Assembly (NCBI GenBank): GCA_016081115.2
Contig: CM071931.1
Span: 17,336,317-17,400,316, forward strand
Origin: Rehmannia glutinosa
Lineage: Eukaryota; Streptophyta; Magnoliopsida; Lamiales; Orobanchaceae
Direction of reading: 5' to 3'
Length of the DNA: 64,000 bases
In this document: piece by piece, positions 21,004-32,614 of the stretch
Layout of the letters: each line of letters opens with the position of its first letter
Position numbering within the stretch: position 1 is the stretch's first letter
Made by a program: the position numbers and the translations under genes
The notes under the pieces: generated by a model
What the model saw: the letters and a program-made list of their open reading frames with translations, nothing else
Told to the model about the DNA's origin: nothing
The model's database searches: none

Positions 21004-24000
21004 TCACAAGGAGTATCTTTGTTCTCGAGTGGGTGACTTTTGATTCGGCCGCCACTGCTTCATTTCGGCCATAAGAAGGCTGAACTTTTCATTCATATTC
21101 TCCTCTACGCGCAGAAGTTCTTTTCGATGAAATTCTCGCAGCAGTTCCATTTCAGTGGTATGGGAGGCATGCATTCTATCAATATTTTCTTGCATCCTCC
21201 GTTTCATTTCAGCATTATCAGCGCTCCAGATCAGCATCTTATTGTACAATGCCTTAAAGTGTCGAACCTATTCGATCCGCATTGTACTCTGCTGTTGACA
21301 CCATTCCCGTATCCATACCACAATCCCTCTTAAATCTGCTGTGAGGGTGGCATCTCTACTGTCTAGTCGCATATCAAGTGAAGCTTGGTGCCGTTCAATC
21401 TTTTCAATCTCATCGAGTATTGTCTTGAATACCTCACGTACCTCAGCAGTCACCTCGGTTTCAGCTGGCGGCCAAGCATCATCGAAATTAAAGTCTATGG
21501 GGACAATGGAGCCGGTGGGAATAACTGGATCAGGTCGAACGTTGAAACAACACTATTCATGGGTTGTTTCCTCTTCAAGGTCGGGCAGCTCAATCTGGAA
21601 AGGATGCATCATCACGCACATATGGAATTGAGGATTCAGTTGTTCATGCTTGTGATGATTCAGGTTGAGTCGTGCCTGCTGCAGCTTTGGGAGCCTCGCG
21701 AGATGACTTCGATCTCGCCACCGGCCTTGGTGAGATGATTGGCCAGTGATCGAGCCTCACTGCCTTAACACTCTTCTTCGGCCTCGATGGTTTCTTCTAA
21801 ATGAATTTGCGTGTCCTCAGCTGCACAATCAGCGTCATCGGACGATGATGAGTCTTGAAGGCCTAGCTCATTATCAAAATTGAATTTTTGACGAGCAACC
21901 TTGAATTCTGGCTTACTCGTACTTTGTAGAACGTCCTCAGCTGAGTCTTTTTGATGTTCAGTTGGGGTAGACTCAGCTTCATCCGCAGATTCCGGAAGGT
22001 TGTATCGATCATCCTGGGAGTCATGAAGAGTATTGATTTCCTCATCCGAATCAAAGAATTATGGTCCGAGGAATGCTCTTATCTCCTTGATTTTTACCTA
22101 GGGAAGTCTCAACCTCCCTTAGGCCTTCATTACCTCCTATAGTCTCAACTGCAATGGGTTTTGTATTAATCCCTTCGACAGCGCAATGCCTTAGTGGTCT
22201 TTCAGCGCATCCACGAGAGTCTCAACTCCGTGGATTGCACTTTCATTGCCCAGTGTTAACTCCTGGGCGGTTCCATCATGTGCCTCGACCGCATCAGCAG
22301 TGTCCTCACCGAAGCTTGGCACTTCACCGAGACAGACTTATCTCGCCCGAGCCACAAGACAACCTGTTGTGTTTCTTTTTTGTTCCTTCTCCACTTCGCC
22401 TACTAGATTCATGGTGGAGTCACCGCAAAGATCCTCCGACCTAGCCGCAGTGGAGGAGTTTCCCCTCGGCCAAGAAGCACACCAAATTTGAGTGACTTAT
22501 TTTAGGTCACTCGCTCCCGGACTCCCGCTTTTTCTCGTGAGTGTTCAGTAAAGGTGGTAAGACACCTTCGAGGGGGTTGGCTCAACTTGGGTCCCCAAGT
22601 TCCCGGTTTCATCGCCATTTCCCTAGATCCGCCTTTCTTCGAGTGAATCGGGAAGTGGTTGCAGCAATAATCAGATGGTAACTGTTGCTCCACTCCCAAC
22701 GGATCAATCTCCAGCTGAGATTTGGAAGACTCTCCTAGTCCTTCCATCAGCTCTTTCTCATGCAACAGTGTGGATTCCCGCATGGCTTGCTGCATGTCCA
22801 ACTTTTCTTGTGCAGCAACAGGGTCCCAGTCCTCATCACTGTGTGAGAGTATGTCGAGATGAGGATGAGTATGGTCACTGGTTCCAGTAAGAAGACAAAT
22901 GCTAGCTTTCTCACGAGCTTCAGCTTCCTCTGCTAATCTCTCCTTCTCTTTTTCCTTGAAAATCTGCAGGATATCTAGGCAGTTGTCTTTATCAAGTGCC
23001 TGGACCAATGTGGTCAATCCGAGGAAGTTCATCAATTCTTCTTCTTCCTCGATGAATTCAGGGTGTGCGAACTGCTCTCTTGATCGACTAAGCTTCCATT
23101 TCCTCCATTCTCTCAGACGATTTTAGATGTCTGGATATGGTGGGGAGAGCATGATCATATCATCTTCATCATTTTCTCCTTGTTGCCCTTCCTTTTCAGG
23201 AATAGAAGGCAACATACTCTGCTGCTCAACTCCTTCAAGAAGATCGGGGCAGTGGGAGACACGATCCGACAAAGCAGGGGATTCTCATTGTCTCCACGCT
23301 TTTTCTTCCTAAGTTGTTCTATCCACACTGGTCTTCAATTTGCCTCTCACGATCGGCCTCGATAGACTTGGTTGTTTCATCAATAACTTCGAGACTCGCA
23401 CTTCTCCAACAGTCTCGGAGATCTTTTCCAGCTGAGTTGCAGATTCAACTATCTTCTCGAGTTTAGAACACTTAGTGAGTCTTCTTCTTTTGGTCCTTAC
23501 CGAGAGGAATTTTTGTTGATATGATTTCCTCGTATTCTTGGGCGGGGGCCGTGCATCCATCCTTCTTCGTCTTAGGAGCGCTTTTGGCTTGGCGCGATCC
23601 TTTTCTTCTTGATGGCCGGAGAAGGTATTTGAGGTTCCTTTTCCGCCTACCGCAGGGGAGAATCGAGAATCGCCGCAGGGGCGGTGATTTGGGCCGCAGG
23701 GCAGTGCGATTTTTCTTTCTTCTTTGGGCCGTAGCTTCTTTCCCCGCACTGCGTGGGCGCCTTTCTTCTTCGAGGGTCAAGCTTCGGGATCACCGATTGC
23801 CCCGGCCGTATCCACCCGCTAGGCGTAAGCTCTCCTTTGGGCTCCTGAAAGGTTTGCCCGGAACATCTTCTTATTGACATGGAACGACTTTCCGTGTTAG
23901 AGTGGAACACCCTTCACCTTCATCTCGGCCAACTACAAGGCCATAACCCAAAGATCCTCCGAATAACCCATCGTCCTTGAAAGACTTATTTCCAACATTC

Positions 24001-24577
24001 TCGCGTCTCCGCTGTAGTAGACGACCGCCCGATTGACCTTCTTCTCATCCATTATCGCAGCCATGACGATTAGCTTGGTTTTAGATAACTGATTGAAGCT
24101 TCCAAACTTCATATCCACACATTTCGCGACGATATCCATCAATTTGTGATAATCGTCCTCCAGCAACTTGTTATCAGCTGTGTAAACTACCTTCGCAAAG
24201 ACATTCAGTCACCGCCACTTCCTTCCATGCAAAGCCTAAGTTTACATCACCTTAAATATTTCCGCACTCCTTCCGACGGCAAAGAAACAATGCTCCGCTA
24301 AATCTTCAGCAGTGATTGTAAAATCCTTTCCGTGAACAGAGGACTTGATGCCCTCGTCGTGAACTTCAGCGTTCATGTAGAACTGTGCTACTTCCTCAAC
24401 GTATGTCATCTGGAACTCCATAGTGAGAAAGGGTTTCAGTCCACATTTCTCGATTTTGTCGACTATCTTCTTCACAAGGGTTTCATTGGAACCCTGTTTA
24501 ACCATCCCTTCCAAATCCTCGGTAGAACCAGTGTGGATTTGCTTCCCTAGCTTGGTGAAATCGTAGGTTGATGCCAT
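21004..24577 (-). pseudogene. Additional ORF downstream of copia pol, element B
   Basis: A series of minus-strand frames beginning with ATG at 24577. The first (24242-24577) contains EEVAQFYMNA, SSVHGKDFTI and a hydrophobic core; the second (23933-24166) contains GSFNQLSKTKLIVMAAIMDE. Both resemble plant transposon-protein (ATHILA ORF-1-like) domains. Then comes a Lys/Arg/Pro-rich region (23309-23910), an acidic region (22502-23035) and helical, charged segments with ELLREFHRKELLRVEENMNE (21004-21453). The frames are separated by shifts. Copia elements normally end after RNase H, so the ORF is an addition. It has its own TATA-type leader upstream. Function unknown. Confidence 0.5.
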
Positions 24578-24712
24578 TTTTCTGAGTTTTTAACGAACAA
24601 ACTTTGACGAACTTGCTCTGAAGATTTGGTAGGGTTTTGATAGAAAAATGCTTTCTTTGCTTTTGGAGAGATGAACAGTTTTGAGTAATGTGAGAGAGAA
24701 ACTGAACAAAAT

Positions 24713-24722
24713 GGTATATATG
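24713..24722 (-). promoter_or_regulatory. TATA box ahead of the extra ORF, element B
   Basis: CATATATACC on the minus strand, about 140 bases upstream of the ATG at 24577. The stretch between is CT-rich (GTTTCTCTCTCACATTAC) and free of upstream ATG triplets over its last part, like a plant 5' leader. It lies about 250 bases beyond the end of RNase H. Confidence 0.4.
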
Positions 24723-24967
24723 GGTTATGAAAGGACGTGCTTTTGGTTTTTGAGATTTGATAAATGAACCACTTATCTCATAAATGACCCAGCTTACTCC
24801 TTTGCTGACTCAACTCTTATTCTCTCTATTCTCATAGTGACTCAAATGTCAGCTAACTCGATACAGCTGACTTTCCGATACGGCTGATTCACTTGGCTGA
24901 TTTAAGAAATCTGCTCAATTTTCATTTTTTTTTACTTTCCATCTCTTCTCCTTGAGTCTTCTGAGTG

Positions 24968-25492
24968 TCAACTCAGCTCAATTAACCCTAGTTCATGCTT
25001 GAGTTCTTCAAATCTTGATTCACATAATGGCTTTGTGAATATGTCAGCTAATTGTTTATCAATTGAGATGTATTCCAAGGCGGTGTCTTTCTTTTCAATA
25101 TGATCTCTTATGAAATGATATCTGACATCAATGTGCTTTGGTCTTAAATGCAACACAGGATTTTGAGTGATTGCAATGGCACTTGTGTTATCACATATAA
25201 TTGTAATTTCTTTTTCTTCAATTTCATAATCTCTCATCTGTTGTCTCATCCATAAGACTTGGGCTACAACAAATTGCCTGCCGCATGTATGTACTCGACT
25301 TCACTTTGTGGATGTGGCTATTGAGTTTTGCTTCTTGCTAAACCAGGAAACCATCTGTTTCAAGCATTTGACATGTACCGAAGTACTCTTTTCCTCTAAT
25401 CTACATCCAGTATAGTCAGAGTCTGAGTAACCAATAAGCTTGAATCCTCCTTCCTTTGGATACCATAAGCCGACTTCCTGGCATCCCTTCAA
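24968..25492 (-). pseudogene. RNase H, element B
   Basis: Copia-type RNase H at the end of pol. 25301-25492 has GYSDSDYTGC with the first catalytic aspartates and ends in KKQNSIATSTK. 24968-25249 has CDNTSAI, HLRPKHIDVRYHFIRDHIE and DIFTKPL, the conserved C-terminus of plant copia polyproteins. A short frame break at about 25250-25300 separates the two, in the AEYVA segment. It ends in a stop at 24968; nothing of pol lies beyond. Confidence 0.88.
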
Positions 25493-26460
25493 GTATTATA
25501 GGATTCTCCTGCAGTCATATGGCTCTCCTTTGGTGCAGATTGAAATCTTGCACATACACCTACTGCAAAGGTGATGTCTGGCCTGCTTGCTGTTAAATAG
25601 AGCAATGATCCAATAAGCGCTCTATATCTTATTTGATCCACAGGCTTACCATCTGCATCCATATCCATCTTGACTAATGTATTCATTGGTATTTTCACAG
25701 AAGATTTCTCTTCCATACCAAATATTTTCATGAAATCTCTGGTGTACTTTGTTTGACTTATGAAAGTTCCATCCTTCAGTTGTTTGACTTGAAGTCCTAG
25801 AAGAATGTCAGCTCTCCCATCATGCTCATCTCAAATTTGCCTTGCATGAGGTTTGAGAACTTATCACACAGCTCTTTGTTTGTGGATCCAAAAATGATAT
25901 CATCCACATATATTTGAACAAGCAGTATACTCTCTCCATCTTGAATTCTGAAGAGTGTTCTGTCTACTTTGTCTTTGGTGAATCCATTATCTGTCAGAGA
26001 TTGAGATAATGTATCATACCATGCTCTAGGTGCCTGTTTCAATCCATATAGAGCTTTTTTGAGCTTGTACACCTTATCTCCAAGAGTCTTCTACTCAAAT
26101 CCTGGAGGTTGTTCAACATATACCTCTTCTTCCAACAATCCATTTAGGAATGCACTCTTCACATCCATTTGATATACAGTGAAGTTCTTGTGTGCAGCAT
26201 AGGCAAAAAACATCCTTATTGCTTCTAATCTTGCAATAGGAGCAAATGTTTCATCAAAATCTATTCCTTCTTCTTGGCAATACCCTTTGGCTACCAATCT
26301 TGCTTTGTTCCTTACCACAGAACCTTCCTCATTCATCTTGTTTCTGAATACCCATTTTGTCCCTATAACAGTTTTATGGGTTGGTCTTTGTACCAGTTCC
26401 CATACTTTATTTCTTTCAAATTGATTCAGCTCTTCTTACATTGCTTGAATCCAATGAGTT
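25489..26460 (-). pseudogene. Reverse transcriptase, element B
   Basis: Copia RT in three frames. 26091-26336 has RLVAKGYCQEEGIDFDETFA and YQMDVKSAFLNGLLEEEVYV. 25797-26072 has LKKALYGLKQAPRAWY and the catalytic YVDDI box followed by IFGSTN. 25489-25731 has the PMNTLVKMD, YRALIGSLLYLTASRPDI segments. The first two frames are split by a single stop after PPGFE; the last pair by a shift near 25735-25795. The catalytic residues are present. Confidence 0.9.
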
Positions 26461-26899
26461 TCATCCAATGCTTGGGACACATCTTTTGGCTCTATTTGAG
26501 AAATAAAACAAGTGAACATAGCTTCTTGTTGAGCTCTGGATCTGGTTCTTACACCATCTCTTACATCTCCAATTACTAGCTCTGGTGGATGGTCTCTCAG
26601 CCATCTCATATCAGGTTGGAGTAAGTCAGCTGGGTTCAGTCGTCTTGCAGCTGTGTTGCCTTGAGCAGCTCTGTCATCATCGCTTAGCTGCAGATTTTCC
26701 AGTTGTCTTTGAGATTCAGCTATTTCACCTTCATCTTGATTGATTACTCCGACCCGACTTCAACATAGGACTCTTCTACATAGTTGGCTGATTTAGCTTA
26801 TCAGCTAACTTCTCAATGTCTTCTCCATTTACATTAGGTTCATCAAAAACCACATGGATAGACTCTTCTGTAACCATTGTCCTTTTGTTCAACACTCTG

Positions 26900-27930
26900 T
26901 AGGCTTTGCTTTCAGCTGAGTATCCCAAGAAGATACCTTTATCAGCTTTAGCATCAAAAACCTTTAGATTATCCTTGCCATTGTTGTGGATGAAGCATTT
27001 ACATCCAAATATTCTAAAATATGCAACATTTGGCTTTCTCCCTGTCTAAATTTCATAGGGAGTCTTTGTCAGCTGTCTATTTATCATGCATCTATTTTGA
27101 GTATAGCATGCAGTGTTTATAACTTCCCAAAATCTTTTTGGCAATCCAAATTGACTAACATGGTTCTTGCAGCTTCCTTGAGAGTTCTGTTCCTTCTTTC
27201 TTTACTCCATTCTCACAAAGAGTTCTTGTCAGCAGATAATTCATGAGTAATACCATTTTCAACACAATACTGAGTAATTATCCCATTAACAAACTAAGTT
27301 CCTCTCACCGATCTTATCTTTATAATGGTTTGACTCTTCTCATTTTGAACTATTTTCATCGATTGAGGTAACTTCGCAAAGTTTCCTTCTTTTTACACAT
27401 GAAGATTGTCCATGTATATCTTGAATAATCATCCACCACTACTAGAGTGTATTTCTTTCCACTTATGTTAGCTGTTCAATCGGACCAAATAACTCCATAT
27501 GCAAATCTGCAATATCCTTGTTGAAGATGGACTTGATTTTTCTTTGAATGATGATTTGATTTGCTTTCCCATCTGACATGCATCACAAACACTTTCCTTC
27601 TTCTGTACACCGAGTCCGTAGTCCTTCTACAAGGTGACTCCTTGCAAGCTTGTTAATTGTCTTGAAATTCGATATGACTTTCGGCTTTTTGTGCCACAAC
27701 CAACTTGATTCGGTTGTGCTCTTTGCTAGTAGACAAGTGTTTGGTGTGGCAGTCGACCAATCTACCACATACATGTTCTTTTGTCTGGATCTTTGCAACA
27801 CCAATTCATTTGATTCAGTGTCTTTGATTTGGCATACTCCCATATTGAATCCAACATTATAGCCCTTGTCACGTTGGTGATGCTTAACAGTTGAAGTTGA
27901 GACCTTCAAAGATATGCAACTTCTCGTGAT
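26900..27930 (-). pseudogene. Integrase with GAG-pre-integrase domain, element B
   Basis: 27583-27909 carries the GAG-pre-integrase zinc region (LWHKKPKV, NFKTINKLARSHLVEGL). Near 27480-27540 the minus strand reads IADLHMELFGPIEQLT, the start of the copia integrase core. The rest of the core, down to about 26900, is scattered over several frames, including a stretch matching ILRTLQEAA-like and C-terminal FRIFGCKCFIHN-like sequence near 26970-27010. No uninterrupted DDE core remains. Confidence 0.7.
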
Positions 27931-27934
27931 TTCT

Positions 27935-28260
27935 AATCCATTTTTCTTGATGGATCAAGTTCCTCTTATTTCCCCAGGAGCTTCATTTCCTCCAAATATG
28001 ACTTTTGCGCCTCTAATCTCCTTGAATTTTGATAGGTTTTTCTTGTTTCCTGTCATGTGTCTGGAACAGCCACTATCCATGTACTAGGTTCCTTGGCACT
28101 CAGCTGTTCCTTGAACCTACAATCAAGGAAATCAGTTTTTAGGTACCCATACTTGCCTGGGTCCTGAGGGGTTAGTGTTGTAAGATGATCCAACCAACCT
28201 ATAGCCAAATGATTTGACTTTAAGAGGTTGCCATCTATCTGTGCCATAATCATAATTCAC
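27935..28260 (-). pseudogene. Aspartic protease, element B
   Basis: On the minus strand 28042-28080 reads MDSGCSRHMTGNK, the active-site block of copia proteases (DSGCSRHMTG is typical of SIRE-type elements). VIFGGNEAPGEIRG follows. The neighbouring frames are broken, and an alternative frame runs through 28053-28253. It lies between gag and integrase as expected. Confidence 0.75.
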
Positions 28261-28359
28261 TTTGGCAAATTGCTTGGGGGCTTTAGGTTCATACAACTGT
28301 CTCTTTTGTCAGATACTGTTTGTGTGTTTTAGCAATTGCCTTCTTTGGGTAATTGTGAT

Positions 28360-29330
28360 ATTTAAGTGTAGTGCTTGGGTGCATATGTGTGCTGATAATA
28401 GCTCTTTTGCCTTTGGAATGATCTTTGTTGAGTTCTAGGCCTTTGCCATTTAGGCTTGTATTCCATATGTCTTTGCTGATGTTTCACATTATTCCAATCA
28501 GCTTGGCTTGGGTAGTTTCTACCATTCCCATCATTTGTGTTCCTTTGATAGAACTTACGGGGATTCTCGTAGCTCTGTTTCTTCTTCACAGTACTTCTGT
28601 TTGGAGTTTTTGAGGAACTCTGCTGGATTTCTTCTCAGCTGTCCTCTCAGCATACTCAACTGGCTGTTTTCCTTTTCCTTTTTATCCAAGGCTAGTTTGT
28701 TTGTGGTTGTGCTTTGGAATAAATGTATGTGCAGCATTTGGTGTCTTGGATTTTTTAGATGATTCATTACTTGAAGATCCTTTTTCCAAAATCACTATGG
28801 GAGTTTGAATATGTATAGAGGAATTGAATCATATGCCTGTCTTGTCTCCACACTCTTTTTGGCTCATAATAAGGTCATCCAATGATTTAGATACCTTTGT
28901 AAATGAAACAATCACATTTTTGAGATCATTCTCCCTCTTTTCTATAGCAGCTATCTCTGCTATTAGTTTAGCATTTTCAGTCTTCAGCTCTTTATTCTAA
29001 TCAGCTATGTGACTTAGAGTACTCAGCTCCTTAGTCAGCTGTGAGTTTTGGCTTTTGAGCTGACTGTTTTCCTCATTTAATAGTGTGTGTGAGGAATTAA
29101 TGTGCTCAAAGTCTTTCATCATTTTGCCTAATGAATCATAAAGATCGAGTGGGTGATGAAGTGTGTGTGTCACAATCACTATCACTAGAATCTGAGTGAG
29201 ATGAGTTGGAGTGTACTTCATCTTCTTGGTCCGTTGATCTTGTTCTTTGGCCATTAGGCAGATTAAGGCTTCTTCTTCGAGTCACTTGAGTAGCCCGACT
29301 TCACTACTCTCTCGAGTCTGCTTTGTATCT
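28360..29330 (-). pseudogene. C-terminal gag and spacer, element B
   Basis: Fragments between the zinc knuckle and protease. 28997-29254 contains a coiled-coil repeat, LLNEENSQLKSQNSQLTKEL, as found in the long gag tail of SIRE-type copia elements. 28362-28589 is Lys/Arg/Gln/Tyr-rich (KFYQRNTNDGNGRNYPSQ) and probably binds RNA. Frames are interrupted repeatedly. Confidence 0.55.
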
Positions 29331-29455
29331 TTTGACTTAGTCAAGTTTTAGTGATCTCGGCGTAACATTGCCCTTTTCTTTTCTTGTCTTCTTTCTCTCA
29401 AGACTCTTCTTTCTTCTTCATTCCTGTATTTATTGACTACGAGGATATGGGCCGA

Positions 29456-30469
29456 TCAATAGCAAAGTGTCCTGGTATGTCTGCAATTCCAACACAGGTT
29501 TTCAACTTTTTGATCAGCTCTCTCATTTCTTGGGTTGTCAGGTCTTTGATATTCGACCTTTTGATACTCAGCTTTCTTTGGTGGCCTATCTTCCCTTGAC
29601 TTGGAGGGAGTTGAATGTCTTCTGGAGGATTCACCTTTATTTCTTTTGTAGTTCTTGTTGAAGAACTTGTTGAATCTTTTAACCATCAGCGCAATCTCTT
29701 CCTGGTCAATGATTTCTTTGGTCTCAGTTCTCTTCCCATCCTTGACTATAAGTGCAGCTGTTTTGGGTACAACTATCTCCTCTTGATCCTTTCTTCTCAG
29801 CTCAAACTCAAAAGCTTTGAGGTCTGAGAATAATTCATGATTGGATGTTTTTGATAGGTCCATAGAGTGCCTTAGAGCCATGGTTTTCATTTCCCATTCA
29901 GCTGGGAGGCTCCTTAGTATCTTCATGCACATTTCCTTTTGTGTGTATTCCTTTCCAAGTGCTGAGAGCTCATTTAAAATTTCAGTGAATCTTGCATCCA
30001 GCTGATCCATTGTCTCACCTGCAAGCATTTTAAATTTTTCAAATTTTTGAACAACAACAGATAATTTGTTTTCCTTAATTTGCTCAGATCCTTCACAAAT
30101 TAAAGTTAATTTATCCCAGATTTCTTTGGTTGTCTTGCAAGATTTGACTTTGTTGAACATGGCTTTGTCCAAAGTCTTGTAAAGTATATCCTTGGCCACA
30201 TTGTCTAGGTTGTACCTTTTTCTGTCATCATTTGTCCATTCAGCTCTTGGTCTTTCAACCATAGCAGTCTAGGAGGAGCGACTTCTTCTCCTTCCTTGAG
30301 TGCAGCTCTCTCCTTGCAGTGTGTTCACCTTCATTATTTGCGGTGGCCCATCCTCTATCACTATCCACATCTCATCATGTAAAGATGATAGATGAGCCTG
30401 CATATGTATTTTCTAGTCATCAAATTCTTCAATGGTGAACATATGAATGCGTGTCAAATTTGCTTCCAT
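29456..30469 (-). pseudogene. gag (UBN2-type), element B
   Basis: Capsid gag of a copia element. From an ATG at 30467-30469 the minus strand reads a typical N-terminus (EANLTRIHMFTIEEFDD) up to a TAG in place of the usual Trp. The long frame 29456-30262 carries the UBN2 domain: AKDILYKTLDKAMFNKVKSC, TTKEIWDKLTLICEG, FEKFKMLAGETMDQLDARF and KILRSLPAEWEMKTMALRHS. A Lys/Arg-rich tail leads to a zinc knuckle beginning CWNC near 29500; the GHFAID part of the knuckle is in another frame. The gag is the best preserved gene of element B. Confidence 0.88.
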
Positions 30470-30583
30470 GATAATAACTTTGTTGTTTTAAAAATGGCTT
30501 TTGAAAGAACAAGTGTTAAAGACTTCTTTGAAAGATTGGAAATCTATTTCACTAACCAGTGCAGAAGGCTCAATGAACCAACC

Positions 30584-30597
30584 GCTCTGATACCACT
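30584..30597 (-). other. Primer binding site, element B
   Basis: On the minus strand the LTR end (CTACA) is followed by AGTGGTATCAGAGCGG. TGGTATCAGAGC is the standard primer site of plant copia elements, complementary to initiator methionine tRNA. Confidence 0.9.
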
Positions 30598-32129
30598 TGT
30601 AGGTCCCAAGGGGTGTGAGTAAGGTTTAGAAGGGGGGGTTGAATAAACCTTACCAATTTTTCGATTTTAGTCCTTTTAAAATATTTCGAGTTAAATACAC
30701 TAAGTCCTTGAGGGACAGCTAAGTTAGTCACTCAACGATTCGATTGAGTGTTGATAGAATAAGCGAGTTGTTTAGTCTAAACCTTAACTTGGTTGTGATA
30801 AAATTTTCAGCGGAAGACTTAACACCCTTGAATTTGGTTTAAGTTTGTTTTAACACTTGGTTTTAGCACTTTGTTAATTATCAATTGGATAGCAAATTAT
30901 CGTGGACATAAAATGATATGAAAATCAAATCTTTGAAATGTAAATGACATAATAATTTTATAGAGGTTGGAAGATGGGGTAATTCTTCTACTCCTCTCTT
31001 CTCCAACTCTGGAGGAATTCACTAAGTATTGATCGAGTACAAAGTGGTTATCGGTCGGATACAAGTCTTGATCACACAGTTGACTTGATCCTTCAGGACT
31101 CGATCAGAGATGTCTTGGTCACACACCAAGCGTCCAACTCGGCTTCTTCACAGGCGTACCGCCTTTCTACTTGACTCACTTGCTCGAAGCTTCTTGGATT
31201 TGATCACGAAGCCCTCCAATAACTTGAGACTGGTTCGACCTTGAACCTTTCTACAATCCTCCTTGGAATGTAGACCCCTTTTGATTCTTCAAAAGTTTCC
31301 TCTTCAACAGTTTGAAGTTGTCTTTCCTTCACAGCTTGGTGTTGGATCGATTTCCTTCGAAATTTAGGCTTGAGGATTTGCTTGAATAACTTGAGAATAT
31401 TTTGCAGGTTACAGTTGGAATAATAGCTTGAATATTCGTGGTTTAGGTAACCTTCTCTCAATGAGGTTCCTCAGCCTTTTATAGTGAACTTTTAAAAATC
31501 TGCCCGTTGAAGAGATATGCTTATTTCAAAAGTCACTTGTGTTCGTTGGCTTGTCTTGTTGCAGTCATTGATATTGATATTTCCTCGTATTAAATGAGCA
31601 TTCAGCTTTTCAATGTCTGACACAAGGTGCAGTGCTTCCCATTGGCTTATTCCTTTTGCACGCTTCTGGGACTGAGCACTTTAAGACATGGCAGCATGGA
31701 AGTATTACTTGTTTAGGTAATATTCTTGACTTCTGTGCAACGGATTCTTTTCAGTTAACTCCTCTTTGCAGCTGCGTTTTCCCCAGGTGACTTGAGTCTG
31801 CTCCATTGATTGAAAGACTCATCTGTCACTTTAACTTGACTTGGCTTCTTGAGTTGACTTGACTGACACTTCACACATCTGTATCTTAGCTGATACTCCT
31901 TCAGTCGAGTTCTTGACTTCTCCTCCTTGCCATACTCAAATTTGTTTTTCACAATGAGTCTTCATTTTAGTCTTCAGTTGACTTCTTGTATATCCAGGCA
32001 TAGCTGACTTGACTCAGCTCATACAACCCTATCTATTACAATGCAAATTACAAGGAAAATGGGGTGCCAACTTTCTAGTCTAAGTTTTACATGGCATTCA
32101 TCAAAATCTAAGCAATAAATTTCCCAACA
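30598..32129 (-). repeat. 5' LTR of element B
   Basis: 1532 bp, plus-strand ends TGTAGG and CAACA. It pairs with 16527-18075 over its whole length. The order of motifs is the same, but substitutions and small indels are frequent. Confidence 0.92.
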
Positions 32130-32134
32130 GGTTA

Positions 32135-32400
32135 GAGTTACAGGAACAGGGAGCCAAGCTCATCCGCTATCTCCAACCAGCAGAATGATAATTATGCATA
32201 TTACGGCCTTCGAAGGAGCAGACAAGAGAGACAACCACCAAGATGTGTCAGTGGTGGACATAGATATTATGATTGACTTATTCCCACTGAACAATGTATG
32301 CATCCCTGGTTTGTTATGACATTTATCGGAGAATTAATGTAGTTTGTCAAATTTTAGTCTTTCATTTAACAAAAAGGCTCATCATTCGCTTAAAAAAAAT
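32135..32400 (+). pseudogene. Gene remnant, part 3 (right of copia)
   Basis: Continuation of the locus split by element B. One frame reads a Ser/Asn/Gln-rich stretch and then YGLRRSRQERQPPRC and GGHRYYD before a stop near 32275. A basic, Pro/Arg C-terminus of this kind fits the plant-mobile-domain proteins suggested for 14527-15323, but the match is by eye only. Confidence 0.3.
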
Positions 32401-32604
32401 GGTCGTGACATCAAGTTAATTGCGCCTAGAATGGAAATTCATTTTAATAAGTATTCCAGATGCAATTTGTTGTAGTGTCCGGAAGTAATTTTCAGTACTA
32501 ATTTCAGGCGCAATGTAGTTTCATCCCTGACGCACTATGCTATTGTGCCACCACTTAAAATAACTACTTATTCCCGTCACACTCTATTTGAACAATTTTG
32601 CATG
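32401..32604. other. Intergenic, nothing recognised
   Basis: AT-rich sequence between the gene remnant and the MULE. Nothing is recognised in it. Confidence 0.4.
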
Positions 32605-32614
32605 GATTTTGCCA

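Larger units (their letters stand above)
16527..32129 (-). mobile_element. Element B: giant Ty1/copia retrotransposon with extra ORF
   Basis: A 15.6 kb copia element on the minus strand, flanked by the 5-bp duplication GGTTA (16522-16526 and 32130-32134). The right LTR (30598-32129) is 5' and the left LTR (16527-18075) is 3'. From right to left come an initiator-Met tRNA primer site, gag, protease, integrase, RT and RNase H in Ty1/copia order. Then comes about 6.9 kb of additional sequence with an extra ORF and a nested gypsy LTR, then the polypurine tract. SIRE-type copia elements are the closest match in gag and protease style. The LTR pair is visibly diverged, so it is older than element A. 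Confidence 0.92.
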
